In this document: positions 35,956 to 44,771 of the stretch, piece after piece
Numbering within the stretch: the stretch's first letter is position 1
How the letters are laid out: each line of letters opens with the position of its first letter
The notes under the pieces: model-generated
The model's input: only the letters and a program-made list of their open reading frames with translations
Database searches by the model: none
What the model was told of the DNA's origin: nothing
Assembly (NCBI RefSeq): GCF_003403095.1
Contig: NZ_CP031555.1
Span: 3,660,001-3,724,000 of the forward strand
Direction: 5' to 3'
From: Thalassospira indica
Lineage (GTDB): Bacteria > Pseudomonadota > Alphaproteobacteria > Rhodospirillales > Thalassospiraceae
DNA: 64,000 nucleotides
Translations under genes and position numbers: made by a program

Positions 35956-36741
35956 ATGCGGTCACTTGATATCGGCGCTTTGGGCATGCAGGCTCAGTCC
36001 ACCAACGTGGATGTGACCTCGCACAACATCGCCAACATGACCACCACCGGTTACAAGCGCCAACGTGCTGAATTCCAGGATCTGCTGTATCAGGATTTGC
36101 GCCGTGCAGGTTCGCCGTCATCCGATACTGGCACGATCGTGCCAACCGGCGTTCAGGTTGGTCTTGGTGTGAAGACCGCAGCAATCGGCCGTTACATGGG
36201 TCAGGGCTCACTGACCATGACCGAGAACGAGCTTGATATTGCCATTCAGGGCCGCGGGTATCTTCAGATCGACCTGCCCAGCGGGGAAACGGCTTATAGC
36301 CGTGATGGTACGCTTAAACTTGATGCCAACGGGGCGCTTGTGACCAAGGATGGCTTTGCGGTTCAGCCGGGCATCACGGTTCCGGCCAATGCGCGCTCGG
36401 TAACGATCAACTCCAACGGTGAAGTTTTTGCCGAGATCGATGGCCAGGTTGCCCCGCAGAACCTTGGTCAGCTTCAGCTTGCGACCTTTATTAACCCGCC
36501 GGGCCTGAACGCCCTTGGCGACAACCTGTTCCTTGAAACCGAAGCATCCGGCCAAGCCAATGTCGGCGCCCCGGGTGATGTCGGCTATGGCACGGTTCAG
36601 CAGGGATACCTTGAATCCTCGAACGTCAACGTGGTTCAGGAAATCACCAACCTGATCAAGGCGCAGCGCGCTTATGAAATGAACTCCAAATCGATCTCGA
36701 CCACGGACGAGATGATGAGCGCCGTCAGCAACCTGCGATAA
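35956..36741 (+). CDS. flgG: Flagellar distal rod protein FlgG
   Basis: 261 residues, the usual FlgG length. N-terminal LGMQAQSTNVDVTSHNIANMTTTGYKR and C-terminal EITNLIKAQRAYEMNSKSISTTDEMM are the family signatures. It forms the distal rod running through the P and L rings. A GAAGGAG ribosome site precedes the start, 70 nt after flgF. Confidence 0.98.
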   Translation: MRSLDIGALGMQAQSTNVDVTSHNIANMTTTGYKRQRAEFQDLLYQDLRRAGSPSSDTGTIVPTGVQVGLGVKTAAIGRYMGQGSLTMTENELDIAIQGRGYLQIDLPSGETAYSRDGTLKLDANGALVTKDGFAVQPGITVPANARSVTINSNGEVFAEIDGQVAPQNLGQLQLATFINPPGLNALGDNLFLETEASGQANVGAPGDVGYGTVQQGYLESSNVNVVQEITNLIKAQRAYEMNSKSISTTDEMMSAVSNLR

Positions 36742-36849
36742 TTTCCGGTTCTGAAAGCATTTCGTTTGCGCAAGTCGCGGTCACATGATCTGCGAACTTG
36801 CGCAAACTGTATTTACGCGATTTATACCGTTCCGTGGTACAGTAGGCGG

Positions 36850-37857
36850 ATGAAGATAAAGAACATAATCCTTGCGCTCGCACTGTTGTCCGCAATTGCG
36901 TCTCTGCCCCCTTTGACAGAGAGCGCTTTGGCGCAATCATCGCAAGGCAGCAACCTTCGCAACAATCAGCCGAGCAGTTCTTCCGTCTTTCTTAAACCCG
37001 ATGCCCTGGTCGAAGGTCAGTATGTGACCTTGGGTGATCTGTTTTCCGGGCTTGATCCCCAACAGCAAGATATTGCCGTCGCCCATGCGCCACAGCCGGG
37101 CAAACAAACCGTTCTTGATTATCGCTGGCTATACGGGATTGCCCAGCGCCACAATGTCGAATGGCGTCCGCGCACAACAGCCGATCAGGTCCTGATCACA
37201 CGCGCCAGCCAAGTGATTACCATGGATGAAATCCGTGAAGCGGTCGAAATTTCCCTGGTTGACTATGGTATTCAGCGTCCCTTCACGGTCGATCTTTCGA
37301 GTGACAATTTCCAAATTCATCTACCCGTTGACGCCCGCAACAGTGTTGACGTCATTGCCATCGAAGTCAATTCACGCACCCAGCGCTTTGTTGCCAGCGT
37401 CACAACCGGCGCCCAGACTGCCCAACAGCGGACATATCGGATCAGCGGCAAATATTACCCGCTAACAAGCGTTCCGGTGTTGGTCGAACCAGTATCACGC
37501 GGCTCTGTCATCCGTTCCGATCAGGTCGAATACCGCGATTTCCGGTCCGAACGCGTTCCAAACGGGGCCATTCGCGACATCAATGATGTTATTGGCAAGG
37601 AAGTCATGCGGCCCAGCAATCCCAATGAACCCTTGATGTTCCGGGATCTGAGCAACCCCATTCTGGTCCGTCGCGGATCGCTTGTGATTATTCGCCTGGT
37701 CACCGCCAATATGTCCCTGACCGCACGCGGCAAGGCAATGGAAGACGGATCACTTGGTGATGTCATTCGCGTGGTCAACCAATCGAGCAACAAAACCATT
37801 CAGGTCGAAGTCGTTGCCGAGAACGAAGTCCGCGCCCTGCCCGCTCTGTCGCAGTAA
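36850..37857 (+). CDS. flgA: P-ring assembly chaperone FlgA
   Basis: 335 residues from ATG 36850; the frame extends upstream but without a signal peptide. The signal peptide ends near ALA-Q. The C-terminal two thirds contain the SAF/FlgA pattern (VPVLVEPVSRGSVIRSDQVEYRDF...IGKEVMRPSNPNEPLMFRDL, VRRGSLVIIRLVTANMSLTARGKAMEDG). FlgA is a periplasmic chaperone for FlgI polymerisation. It is somewhat longer than enterobacterial FlgA (219), with an extra N-terminal domain common in alphaproteobacteria. Confidence 0.93.
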   Translation: MKIKNIILALALLSAIASLPPLTESALAQSSQGSNLRNNQPSSSSVFLKPDALVEGQYVTLGDLFSGLDPQQQDIAVAHAPQPGKQTVLDYRWLYGIAQRHNVEWRPRTTADQVLITRASQVITMDEIREAVEISLVDYGIQRPFTVDLSSDNFQIHLPVDARNSVDVIAIEVNSRTQRFVASVTTGAQTAQQRTYRISGKYYPLTSVPVLVEPVSRGSVIRSDQVEYRDFRSERVPNGAIRDINDVIGKEVMRPSNPNEPLMFRDLSNPILVRRGSLVIIRLVTANMSLTARGKAMEDGSLGDVIRVVNQSSNKTIQVEVVAENEVRALPALSQ

Positions 37858-37916
37858 TCCGCGCCCCAAAACGCGACACAACCCGGCAAGCTTTTCCTCT
37901 TATACTAGCCGATAAC

Positions 37917-37932
37917 TGGCACGGTACTTGCG
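37917..37932 (+). promoter_or_regulatory. Sigma-54 promoter of flgH
   Basis: TGGCACG-GTAC-TTGCG: perfect -24 and -12 boxes with 12-nt GG/GC spacing, about 30 nt before the flgH start. A CCGGCAAG motif lies 30 nt upstream. Confidence 0.85.
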
Positions 37933-37962
37933 TCAAGAAATGCAGGAACCCAGGAGGAATTC

Positions 37963-38736
37963 ATGCCTACTAAAATTACCCAGATATCTTGGCGACGCAT
38001 CGCGCTTGTCAGTTCGCTCATCGGGGCCACAGCATTGCTGTCAGGCTGCAACGCGATGAAACGGCTTTCCGAAGTTGGCGAACCGCCGAAACTGTCGTCC
38101 ATTGATAACCCGACACAGTCAGAGGCCTATCGCCCGGTAAGTTTGCCGATGCCGGCCCCGCAGGTTGCCGAACGCAACCCGAACTCACTATGGCGTGCCG
38201 GCGCACGGTCCTTCTTCAAGGATCAACGCGCAAACCAGGTCGGCGACATCCTGACCGTGGTTGTTGAAATGGAAGACCGCGCGGCCCTTGCCAACACGAC
38301 AGTTCGTTCGCGCACCAATTCCGAGGATCTCGCTGTTCCGAACCTGTTCGGCCTTGAGGCGGAAGTAGCCAAGGTGCTGCCTGATGCGATTGATCCGAGT
38401 TCGATGCTGGATTTTGACAGTAACACCTCAAACCGGGGTGCCGGGACCCTTGATCGTAACGAAGCCATTGATTTGCGTGTTGCGGCCATCGTTATTCAGG
38501 TTCTGCCGAACGGCAACTATGTCATTCATGGTCGCCAGGAAATTCGTGTGAACAGTGAAATTCGCGAAGTCCAGATTGCCGGCGTTATTCGCGCTGCTGA
38601 CATTAGCTCCGCAAACGAAGTCAATTACGACAAGATTGCAGAAGCCCGTATCTCATATGGTGGTCGCGGGACGATTTCCGATGTTCAGCAGCCACGCTAT
38701 GGCAGTGAAGTTCTCGACATCATTCTGCCGTTCTAA
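37963..38736 (+). CDS. flgH: Flagellar L-ring lipoprotein FlgH
   Basis: 257 residues. A lipoprotein signal peptide ends in LLSGC with Cys29 as the lipidated residue. The family pattern SFFKDQRANQVGDILTVVVEMEDRAALANTT and the C-terminal GGRGTISDVQQPRYGSEVLDIILPF are present. It forms the outer-membrane L ring. AGGAGGAA precedes the start. Two terminator hairpins follow. Confidence 0.97.
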   Translation: MPTKITQISWRRIALVSSLIGATALLSGCNAMKRLSEVGEPPKLSSIDNPTQSEAYRPVSLPMPAPQVAERNPNSLWRAGARSFFKDQRANQVGDILTVVVEMEDRAALANTTVRSRTNSEDLAVPNLFGLEAEVAKVLPDAIDPSSMLDFDSNTSNRGAGTLDRNEAIDLRVAAIVIQVLPNGNYVIHGRQEIRVNSEIREVQIAGVIRAADISSANEVNYDKIAEARISYGGRGTISDVQQPRYGSEVLDIILPF

Positions 38737-38802
38737 CATTTGAAAAGTCTTGTGGCTCAATCCCGTTTTCCGGGTTCCGGTTGACCACATGGCGAAGCGT
38801 TC

Positions 38803-38828
38803 AAAGGTCACCTTCGGGTGGCCTTTTT
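38803..38828 (+). terminator. Terminator after flgH
   Basis: AAAGGTCACC-TTCG-GGTGGCCTTT followed by T residues, about 65 nt past the flgH stop. The UUCG-type loop is very stable. Confidence 0.8.
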
Positions 38829-38851
38829 CGCATCAGAGCGACACAAAAACG

Positions 38852-38879
38852 AAAAGCCCGGCCAGAAGGCCGGGCTTTT
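38852..38879. terminator. Bidirectional terminator between flgH and dksA
   Basis: A perfect AAAAGCCCGGCC-AGAA-GGCCGGGCTTTT hairpin with T-runs on both strands. It serves dksA (minus) and backs up the flgH terminator (plus). Confidence 0.85.
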
Positions 38880-38982
38880 GTGATTTTGGTTATCCCTAAC
38901 CAGTAATCTCCCACCATGTCATGTCGTTGCATGACGGGGATCGGCCAAGCCAAATCCCAAGTATTTTTTCCACCCGGCGCGA

Positions 38983-39399
38983 TCAATCGTCGCGACGTGT
39001 GCGCTCCATCCGTTCATGGCGTTCCTGGGCTTCGATGCTCAGGGTCGCAATCGGACGAGCTTCAAGTCTTTTCAAGCTGATCGGCTCGTCGGTTTCTTCG
39101 CAGTAACCATAAGATCCGTCTTCAATTCGACGCAATGCAGCATCAATTTTTGAAATAAGCTTGCGCGCCCTGTCACGAGTACGAAGTTCAAGTGCCCGGT
39201 CAGTCTCCGCCGACGCGCGGTCGGTAAGATCCGGTTCCTGAAGCCCGCCATCTTGCAGGTTCGCTAATGTTTCTGAAGATTCATGCAGAAGTTCTGCCCG
39301 CCAGGTCAAAAGTTTCTGGCGGAAATATTCCCGCTGACGCGGGTTCATGAACTCTTCGTCCTCAGCAGGACGATAGTCAGGTGGTAAAGTGATAGTCAT
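38983..39399 (-). CDS. dksA: RNA polymerase-binding transcription factor DksA
   Basis: 138 residues. The coiled-coil region and its tip (EPDLTDRASAETDRALELR) keep the DxxDxA signature needed to act in the RNA polymerase secondary channel with ppGpp. Of the four zinc-ligand Cys positions only Cys100 remains; the others are Thr103, Ser121 and Ala124. It is therefore a Cys-poor type that probably does not bind zinc, as known for other alphaproteobacterial DksA proteins. It is placed between flgH and fliX. Confidence 0.93.
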   Translation of the reverse strand: MTITLPPDYRPAEDEEFMNPRQREYFRQKLLTWRAELLHESSETLANLQDGGLQEPDLTDRASAETDRALELRTRDRARKLISKIDAALRRIEDGSYGYCEETDEPISLKRLEARPIATLSIEAQERHERMERTRRDD

Positions 39400-39549
39400 G
39401 TATGCCCTCTATACAGGACTCATCGATCGCGCGGCAATATAGAGGCCACGCGCCAACGGTGCAAGCCGATTGAACAAATAAATGCCAATCACCCCTCAAA
39501 GGCGCAGAATTCTGCGATATTTCTATGGAAAATACCTTTGATTAAACAA

Positions 39550-39993
39550 TCAAATCAGGCCGGAAACTTCAAGTTTCGCCAACTCAACCCGGGCGCGAAG
39601 ATCAATCTCGTCGAGAACAGAAGAGAGTTCGGGATCATCAATCATTTCGCGCTGCTGGTCGAGCAAACCGACCAATTGCTGCAGGCGTGCGGGGGATAAT
39701 TGGCCACTTAGCAAGCCGTCGCGCACAGCCTCAAGCTGCTCGAGCATGCTTTTTGCGCGCAACATTGCGGCCTTTTTGGGCGAATCCAGTGCATCCCCGC
39801 TTTGCTGGAGCGCAAGCAAGGCATCAAGGGCACTGACAGCCCCCGCACTTCGAACACCAGCGGCACCGCCAGCATCCCCGGAAGAGTCGAGCGAACGCAT
39901 GGCGTCAGCAAAACCGCTTCCGCCAGATGTGCCTGACGATTTCTTGCGCGATGAAGTACTCGTACCGGCAGCCTTGGAACCGCTAACCTTCAT
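39550..39993 (-). CDS. fliX: Flagellar assembly regulator FliX
   Basis: 147 residues from ATG 39993 (MKVSGSKAAG), the family-like N-terminus. The N-terminal third is Ser/Gly/Lys-rich, and the rest is helical with QQSGDALDSPKKAAMLRAKSMLEQLEAVRDGLLSGQLSPARLQQL and a C-terminal ELSSVLDEIDLRARVELAKLE. In Caulobacter, FliX couples early basal-body assembly to activation of the sigma-54 activator FlbD. Its presence agrees with the sigma-54 promoters found here. It is divergent from flgI. Confidence 0.9.
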   Translation of the reverse strand: MKVSGSKAAGTSTSSRKKSSGTSGGSGFADAMRSLDSSGDAGGAAGVRSAGAVSALDALLALQQSGDALDSPKKAAMLRAKSMLEQLEAVRDGLLSGQLSPARLQQLVGLLDQQREMIDDPELSSVLDEIDLRARVELAKLEVSGLI

Positions 39994-40361
39994 GATCCGT
40001 GTCCGCTCAGTTGTTGTCGATCTGCTCAATGAACATATGCAGTGCGTGGTTGGATGCATTCATCCAGCCCGAGCGACCGGAGAATGGGCAAACACCAAAC
40101 TTGCAGAAATGAGTCTCCCTCAATCGCGCCAGACGCGCAACGGGAAAAAAATGCCGGGTTGGCGCATCGGCCGCGACGACACAGAGGCAAAATCACCTTA
40201 AACGCGTCGTTTTCAGGGGATTTTGGCGTTACCAAGGTCGCCATCCGCAGAAAGCCTCAGTTGGCATGGTTTTCGCAAATAGCTTTGCAAACGCGGTTTA
40301 CCCGATCAATCGCCTCATTTGCCGGATGCGCTGCATCCCATGTAAAAGCGGAATTAAGAGT
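39994..40361. other. fliX / flgI divergent region
   Basis: About 370 nt. It contains the sigma-54 promoter of flgI at 40262-40277 and an approximately 85-nt leader before the flgI start. An open frame upstream of flgI runs through the promoter and is unlikely to be translated. No other feature was recognised. Confidence 0.5.
40262..40277 (+). promoter_or_regulatory. Sigma-54 promoter of flgI
   Basis: TGGCATG-GTTT-TCGCA with correct 12-nt GG/GC spacing, one mismatch in each box. It supports flgI starting at 40362 rather than at the longer frame. Confidence 0.7.
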
Positions 40362-41504
40362 ATGATCACAGGTCTTGGCAAAATAGCACGCAATGCACTC
40401 GCAATGCTCACGCTGGGAATGCTTGCCCTGACGCAGCTTACCCCTGCACATGCACAATCACGCATCAAGGATATCGCCGATTTCGAAGGCGTACGTGACA
40501 ACATGCTGGTGGGTTATGGCCTTGTGGTTGGCTTGAATGGTACTGGCGATGATCTGGGCGATGCAGAATTTACCCGCCAAAGTATGGTCGCGATGCTTGA
40601 ACGCCTTGGCATCAACGTCCGCGACCAGATCGAAGACCTTGAGTCTGATAACATCGCGGCCGTGATGGCCACCGCAACCCTGCCGCCGTTTTCGCGTCAG
40701 GGGTCGCGCATTGATGTCAATATCAGCGCGATTGGCACTGCCGAAAGCCTCCAGGGCGGCACGCTGCTTGTGACCCCGATGGTCGGTGCTGATGGCGAAG
40801 TTTATGCCGTTGCCCAGGGCAATCTCGCGGTTGGCGGTTTTTCCGCTGGTGGCAACGCTGAAACCATCGTCAAAGGCGTTCCGACCTCGGCACGTATTGC
40901 AAATGGCGGCATCGTTGAACGCGAAATCGACTTTAACCTGAATTCCATGCAGGACATGTCAGTCGTCCTGCGCAATCCGGACTTCACCACTGCACGCCGT
41001 GTCTCCGAAGCAATTAATGCCTATCTGGGTGAAGTTGCTGCACGCGCCAGCGACCCGGGCACCGTCCGTCTGAACATTCCGGAACGCTACAATCAGAATA
41101 TTGTCGCCCTTCTGACCGATATCGAACAGCTTCGTGTTGAACCCGATCAGATCGCGCGTGTGGTGATTGACGAAAACACCGGCACCATCGTGATGGGCGA
41201 AAATGTCCGGATCAACCGTGTCGCGATTGCGCAGGGCAACCTGACAATCCGTGTCACCGAAACGCCGCAGGTTTCCCAGCCCTCGCCCTTCTCCCAGACC
41301 GGCACAACCGAGGTTGTCGACCGCACCAATATCGAGGTCGATGAAGGCGAAGACAATCAGTTGGGCATCATGAATGGCGGTGTCAGCCTTCAGGAACTGG
41401 TCAATGGCCTCAACAGCCTTGGCGTTGGTCCGCGCGACATGATCACCATCCTTCAGGCCATCAAGACGTCTGGAGCGCTTCAGGCTGAAATCGAGGTGAT
41501 GTGA
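40362..41504 (+). CDS. flgI: Flagellar P-ring protein FlgI
   Basis: 380 residues from ATG 40362, preceded by AAGAG. The signal peptide ends near AHA-Q. The family pattern SRIKDIADFEGVRDNMLVGYGLVVGLNGTGDDL is complete. It forms the periplasmic P ring around the rod. The stop codon is embedded in the start region of the rod-binding gene. It is first in flgI-flgJ-flgN-flgK-flgL. Confidence 0.98.
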   Translation: MITGLGKIARNALAMLTLGMLALTQLTPAHAQSRIKDIADFEGVRDNMLVGYGLVVGLNGTGDDLGDAEFTRQSMVAMLERLGINVRDQIEDLESDNIAAVMATATLPPFSRQGSRIDVNISAIGTAESLQGGTLLVTPMVGADGEVYAVAQGNLAVGGFSAGGNAETIVKGVPTSARIANGGIVEREIDFNLNSMQDMSVVLRNPDFTTARRVSEAINAYLGEVAARASDPGTVRLNIPERYNQNIVALLTDIEQLRVEPDQIARVVIDENTGTIVMGENVRINRVAIAQGNLTIRVTETPQVSQPSPFSQTGTTEVVDRTNIEVDEGEDNQLGIMNGGVSLQELVNGLNSLGVGPRDMITILQAIKTSGALQAEIEVM

Positions 41505-41851
41505 TGATGACCGACAGCACCGCCGCTCTGATGGCGCAGGCACAGGCCAGCGCACAATACGGCAAGCAAAACAATATCGCGGCCCGGATGGATGCACTCA
41601 CAGACGGGCACATCAAGACCGAAGCACAGGCACGCAAGGCTGGCGAGGAATTTGAATCGATGTTCCTTGGCCAGATGCTCAGCCACATGTTTGCCGGCCT
41701 TGAAACCAACGAAATGTTTGGCGGCGGGCATGGCGAGACGATGATGCGTTCCATGCTTGTTGATGAATATGCCAAAGAAATGTCCCGCGCAGGTGGCATC
41801 GGAATTGCAGATGCCGTTACACGCGAAATCCTTAAAGTCCAGGAGGGATGA
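41504..41851 (+). CDS. flgJ: Rod-binding protein, FlgJ N-terminal-domain type
   Basis: 115 residues from ATG 41504, six nt after GAGG; ATG 41507 and GTG 41501 are also in frame. It matches the rod-capping domain of FlgJ (KAGEEFESMFLGQMLSHMFAGL...GGGHGETMMRSMLVDEYAKEM). The peptidoglycan hydrolase domain of enterobacterial FlgJ is absent, as usual in alphaproteobacteria. The muramidase must be encoded elsewhere. Confidence 0.9.
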   Translation: MMTDSTAALMAQAQASAQYGKQNNIAARMDALTDGHIKTEAQARKAGEEFESMFLGQMLSHMFAGLETNEMFGGGHGETMMRSMLVDEYAKEMSRAGGIGIADAVTREILKVQEG

Positions 41852-41853
41852 AA

Positions 41854-42315
41854 ATGACCACCCAAGAGCTGGTTACCGAACTTAAAAGCGTCACCTATGA
41901 CCTTATGTCCCTGCTGGAACGTGAATCCAGTGAACTGCGCAGCCTAACATCTGCCGAATATGAGCAATTCCTGTCGGAAAAATCTGCCTTGGCAATGCAG
42001 TACGAGCAGCTGGTTGTAAAACTGCGCAGCCGTGGTGAAGAACTCCGCGCCATGTCCGAAGAAGAACGTGAAGAGCTGCGCGAGCTTCAAGCCGAGTTTC
42101 AGCAGGCTGCACGGCGCAATATGAACACGTTACAGGCGGCCAAGGCGACCAACGAACGCGTGGTTCAGGCCATCGTCCGCGCGGTCAATGACAAATCTAA
42201 AGAAGAATGCACGACCTATACCCGCTCTGCCACCACCAGCAAGGCGTCGCTTGGCGGTTATGGTCGCACGATCAATAAGTCCGGTGGCGCCTACAGCGTC
42301 AACGAAACGCTCTAA
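41854..42315 (+). CDS. flgN: FlgN-like export chaperone
   Basis: 153 residues from ATG 41854. AGGAGG lies at ideal distance from this ATG but too close to the in-frame ATG at 41848. The protein is helical with heptad-like Leu/Glu spacing (about 5-115) and a polar Ser/Thr-rich tail. FlgN chaperones FlgK and FlgL for export. Its size, helical nature and position directly before flgK support the call, while sequence motifs are too weak for certainty. Confidence 0.65.
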   Translation: MTTQELVTELKSVTYDLMSLLERESSELRSLTSAEYEQFLSEKSALAMQYEQLVVKLRSRGEELRAMSEEEREELRELQAEFQQAARRNMNTLQAAKATNERVVQAIVRAVNDKSKEECTTYTRSATTSKASLGGYGRTINKSGGAYSVNETL

Positions 42316-42332
42316 GGGTAGAGGCAAAGATC

Positions 42333-44744
42333 ATGTCACTTACTCAGGCACTCAATACTGCGATCTCTGGCCTTAACACGGCACAAGCCCGTATTGCGAT
42401 CACGTCTTCGAACATTTCGAACGTGAATACCGAGGGCTACTCCAGAAAGATCGCCGGTCAGGAGACCTTGTCGCTTGACGGTGTCGGTGCCGGCTCCCAG
42501 GTTGCTGACATTTATCGTAACGTCAACGAGGGCCTGGTACGTGAAATGCGCGGCGAACTGGGCAAAGCCGGTCGCGAAGAAGCCCGTTATGAGTTCTTCA
42601 TGCGCGTTCAGACCCTGTTTGGCACCACCCAGTCTGATGCTGCGATCAGCCAGCGCATCAACGATCTGGCCGACGCGTTTGAACAGCTTGGCGTTACCCC
42701 TGACCAGAATTCACCGCGTGTCGAAGCCATCGAAAGCGCAATTCAGGTCATGGAATCGTTCGAGAGGCTGTCAAGCCAGCTTCAGGATCTGCGCGATGAC
42801 ATCGATGACCAGATCACCGATGAGGTGAACAGTGCCAACACCTTGCTGACGCAGATTTCTGAGCTCAATACTGGCATCGTTCGTCTGAACAACCTTGATC
42901 AGCCAACGACAGAGCTTGAAGATCAGCGTGATCAGAAGCTTAATCAGCTGTCAAAGATCATAGATATCACGACCTTCAGCCGCAGTGATGGGTCGGTAGT
43001 CGTATATTCGGCAAATGGCGCAAACACGCTTCTTGATCGCTCCCCAAACAAGCTGACCTTTAATCAAACTGCTGGCTTCGAACCGGGCACGGGCGGCTCG
43101 GGTATTTCGCTTGATGGCGAAGACATTACGGACACGCTGCGTACAGGAACCCTGAAGGGTCTACTTGAGATGCGCGATTCAGAAATTCCGGCAATGAATG
43201 ACCAGATCAATGAACTGGCTGCTCAACTGCGCGATGCCATCAATGAAGAACATAACAAAGGCACCTCGTTCCCGCCGCCAGCCAATCTTTCGGGCACACG
43301 CACGGTTGATGGCAGCGATCCGTTAACAGCGACCGGTGCATTTCGCGTTGCCGCACTCGATCAAAATGGTGACCTTGTTGCCACTGACAGCTGGGCTGAT
43401 ATTTCCCTGCCGACAACCCCGGCAACGGTTCAAGGCATCGTTGATGCGATCAATGCCTCGGACGCCGGATCGTATCTGACAGCATCACTGGTGGACAATC
43501 GCCTGGTTATCGAAGGCCAGGATGGTAACCGCGTTGCCATTAACGAATTAGACAGCGAGATCACGCTGAGCGATGGTCGCCAGCAGGGCATGTCACACTA
43601 TTTTGGCCTAAATGACTTTGTCACGACCACCAAGAGATCCGATGTCATGAGCTCTGCCGCGCAACAAAGTTCGACAAGTGCGCTGGGTGTGACGGCAAGT
43701 TCCTTTACAATCAGTGCAGGCACGGGTGCGCTTGCCGGAGCGGGCATTACAGTCAACTACACTGCAACAGACTCGCTTGAAGATATCCGCGACAACATCC
43801 GTACAGCACTTCAGGGTGCAGGCTTCACCGCCGCTGCCGCCGAAGAAGCTGCCTTCATTGTCGAAGATGGTGACCGCTACCGTCTGGTCATTGAATATAA
43901 TGCCAACCTGACGATCAATGATTCGGGCACGTTGTCCTCAAAGATCGGCTTCACTGAAGACCGTCCATCCCTGTCTGGCAACATGGATGTCGCCGCTGCA
44001 ATCAAGAATGATCCCTCGCGGATTGTGCGCGGACAGATGAATGCGGACACTTACAATACCTCGACCGCAATCATCGATCCGGACGCGGCAATTCCTAACT
44101 TGGGCCCGCTTGTACCGCCGCCGGTTAACTATACATTGACTGTCAGTGGCAATTTTACAGATGTTGATATTGATTATGATACCAACACGTCGCTGCAAGA
44201 CATCGCTGATGCCATCAACAACAGTGCGACGCTAACGGACAACAATATCACTGCTGAAGTCAAATTCGACAGCCAGTTGGGTGGTTATAAACTCCATGTC
44301 ATAGATGCGGATGGCGATCCGTTCTATTTCAGCGACGATGGCCTGCCCAACGCAGATGCACTCACGACAGTTCTGGGGCTTGGCATCACTTTCGGCGTTC
44401 ATGAAGGCGACAACAGTGCCGCAAACTCGATCAGTAATGCCTTTGAACGCACCGATATTGATTTCGGGGCAACCGATGGTCTGTCGGGCGAACGCACGTC
44501 GCTAACCGATTATGCAGCTGGCATTGTGGCAACCGCAGCGACAAAAGCCAGCATTGCCGAAAGTTCCTATGATTTCCAGGACAACCTGGTGGTTGACCTC
44601 AGCACCCGCATTCAGAACGAAGCCGGCGTCAACCTTGATGAAGAGATGTCGGATCTGGTGATTTTTCAGCGTGCCTACACCGCCACTGCCCAAGTGATTA
44701 CCACGGTTGAGGAAATGTTTGATGCACTGCTCAATGCAGTTTAA
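42333..44744 (+). CDS. flgK: Hook-filament junction protein FlgK
   Basis: 803 residues, much longer than E. coli FlgK (547). The N-terminal axial motif (ALNTAISGLNTAQARIAITSSNISNVNTEGYSR) and the C-terminal GVNLDEEMSDLVIFQRAYTATAQVITTVEEMFDALL are typical. The extra length is a large central region (about 300-690) with repeated beta-rich, flagellin-like insertions, presumably surface-exposed. FlgK caps the hook together with FlgL. Confidence 0.95.
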   Translation: MSLTQALNTAISGLNTAQARIAITSSNISNVNTEGYSRKIAGQETLSLDGVGAGSQVADIYRNVNEGLVREMRGELGKAGREEARYEFFMRVQTLFGTTQSDAAISQRINDLADAFEQLGVTPDQNSPRVEAIESAIQVMESFERLSSQLQDLRDDIDDQITDEVNSANTLLTQISELNTGIVRLNNLDQPTTELEDQRDQKLNQLSKIIDITTFSRSDGSVVVYSANGANTLLDRSPNKLTFNQTAGFEPGTGGSGISLDGEDITDTLRTGTLKGLLEMRDSEIPAMNDQINELAAQLRDAINEEHNKGTSFPPPANLSGTRTVDGSDPLTATGAFRVAALDQNGDLVATDSWADISLPTTPATVQGIVDAINASDAGSYLTASLVDNRLVIEGQDGNRVAINELDSEITLSDGRQQGMSHYFGLNDFVTTTKRSDVMSSAAQQSSTSALGVTASSFTISAGTGALAGAGITVNYTATDSLEDIRDNIRTALQGAGFTAAAAEEAAFIVEDGDRYRLVIEYNANLTINDSGTLSSKIGFTEDRPSLSGNMDVAAAIKNDPSRIVRGQMNADTYNTSTAIIDPDAAIPNLGPLVPPPVNYTLTVSGNFTDVDIDYDTNTSLQDIADAINNSATLTDNNITAEVKFDSQLGGYKLHVIDADGDPFYFSDDGLPNADALTTVLGLGITFGVHEGDNSAANSISNAFERTDIDFGATDGLSGERTSLTDYAAGIVATAATKASIAESSYDFQDNLVVDLSTRIQNEAGVNLDEEMSDLVIFQRAYTATAQVITTVEEMFDALLNAV

Positions 44745-44771
44745 ACTGCATGCTTATGAAATGAGGCTGTC

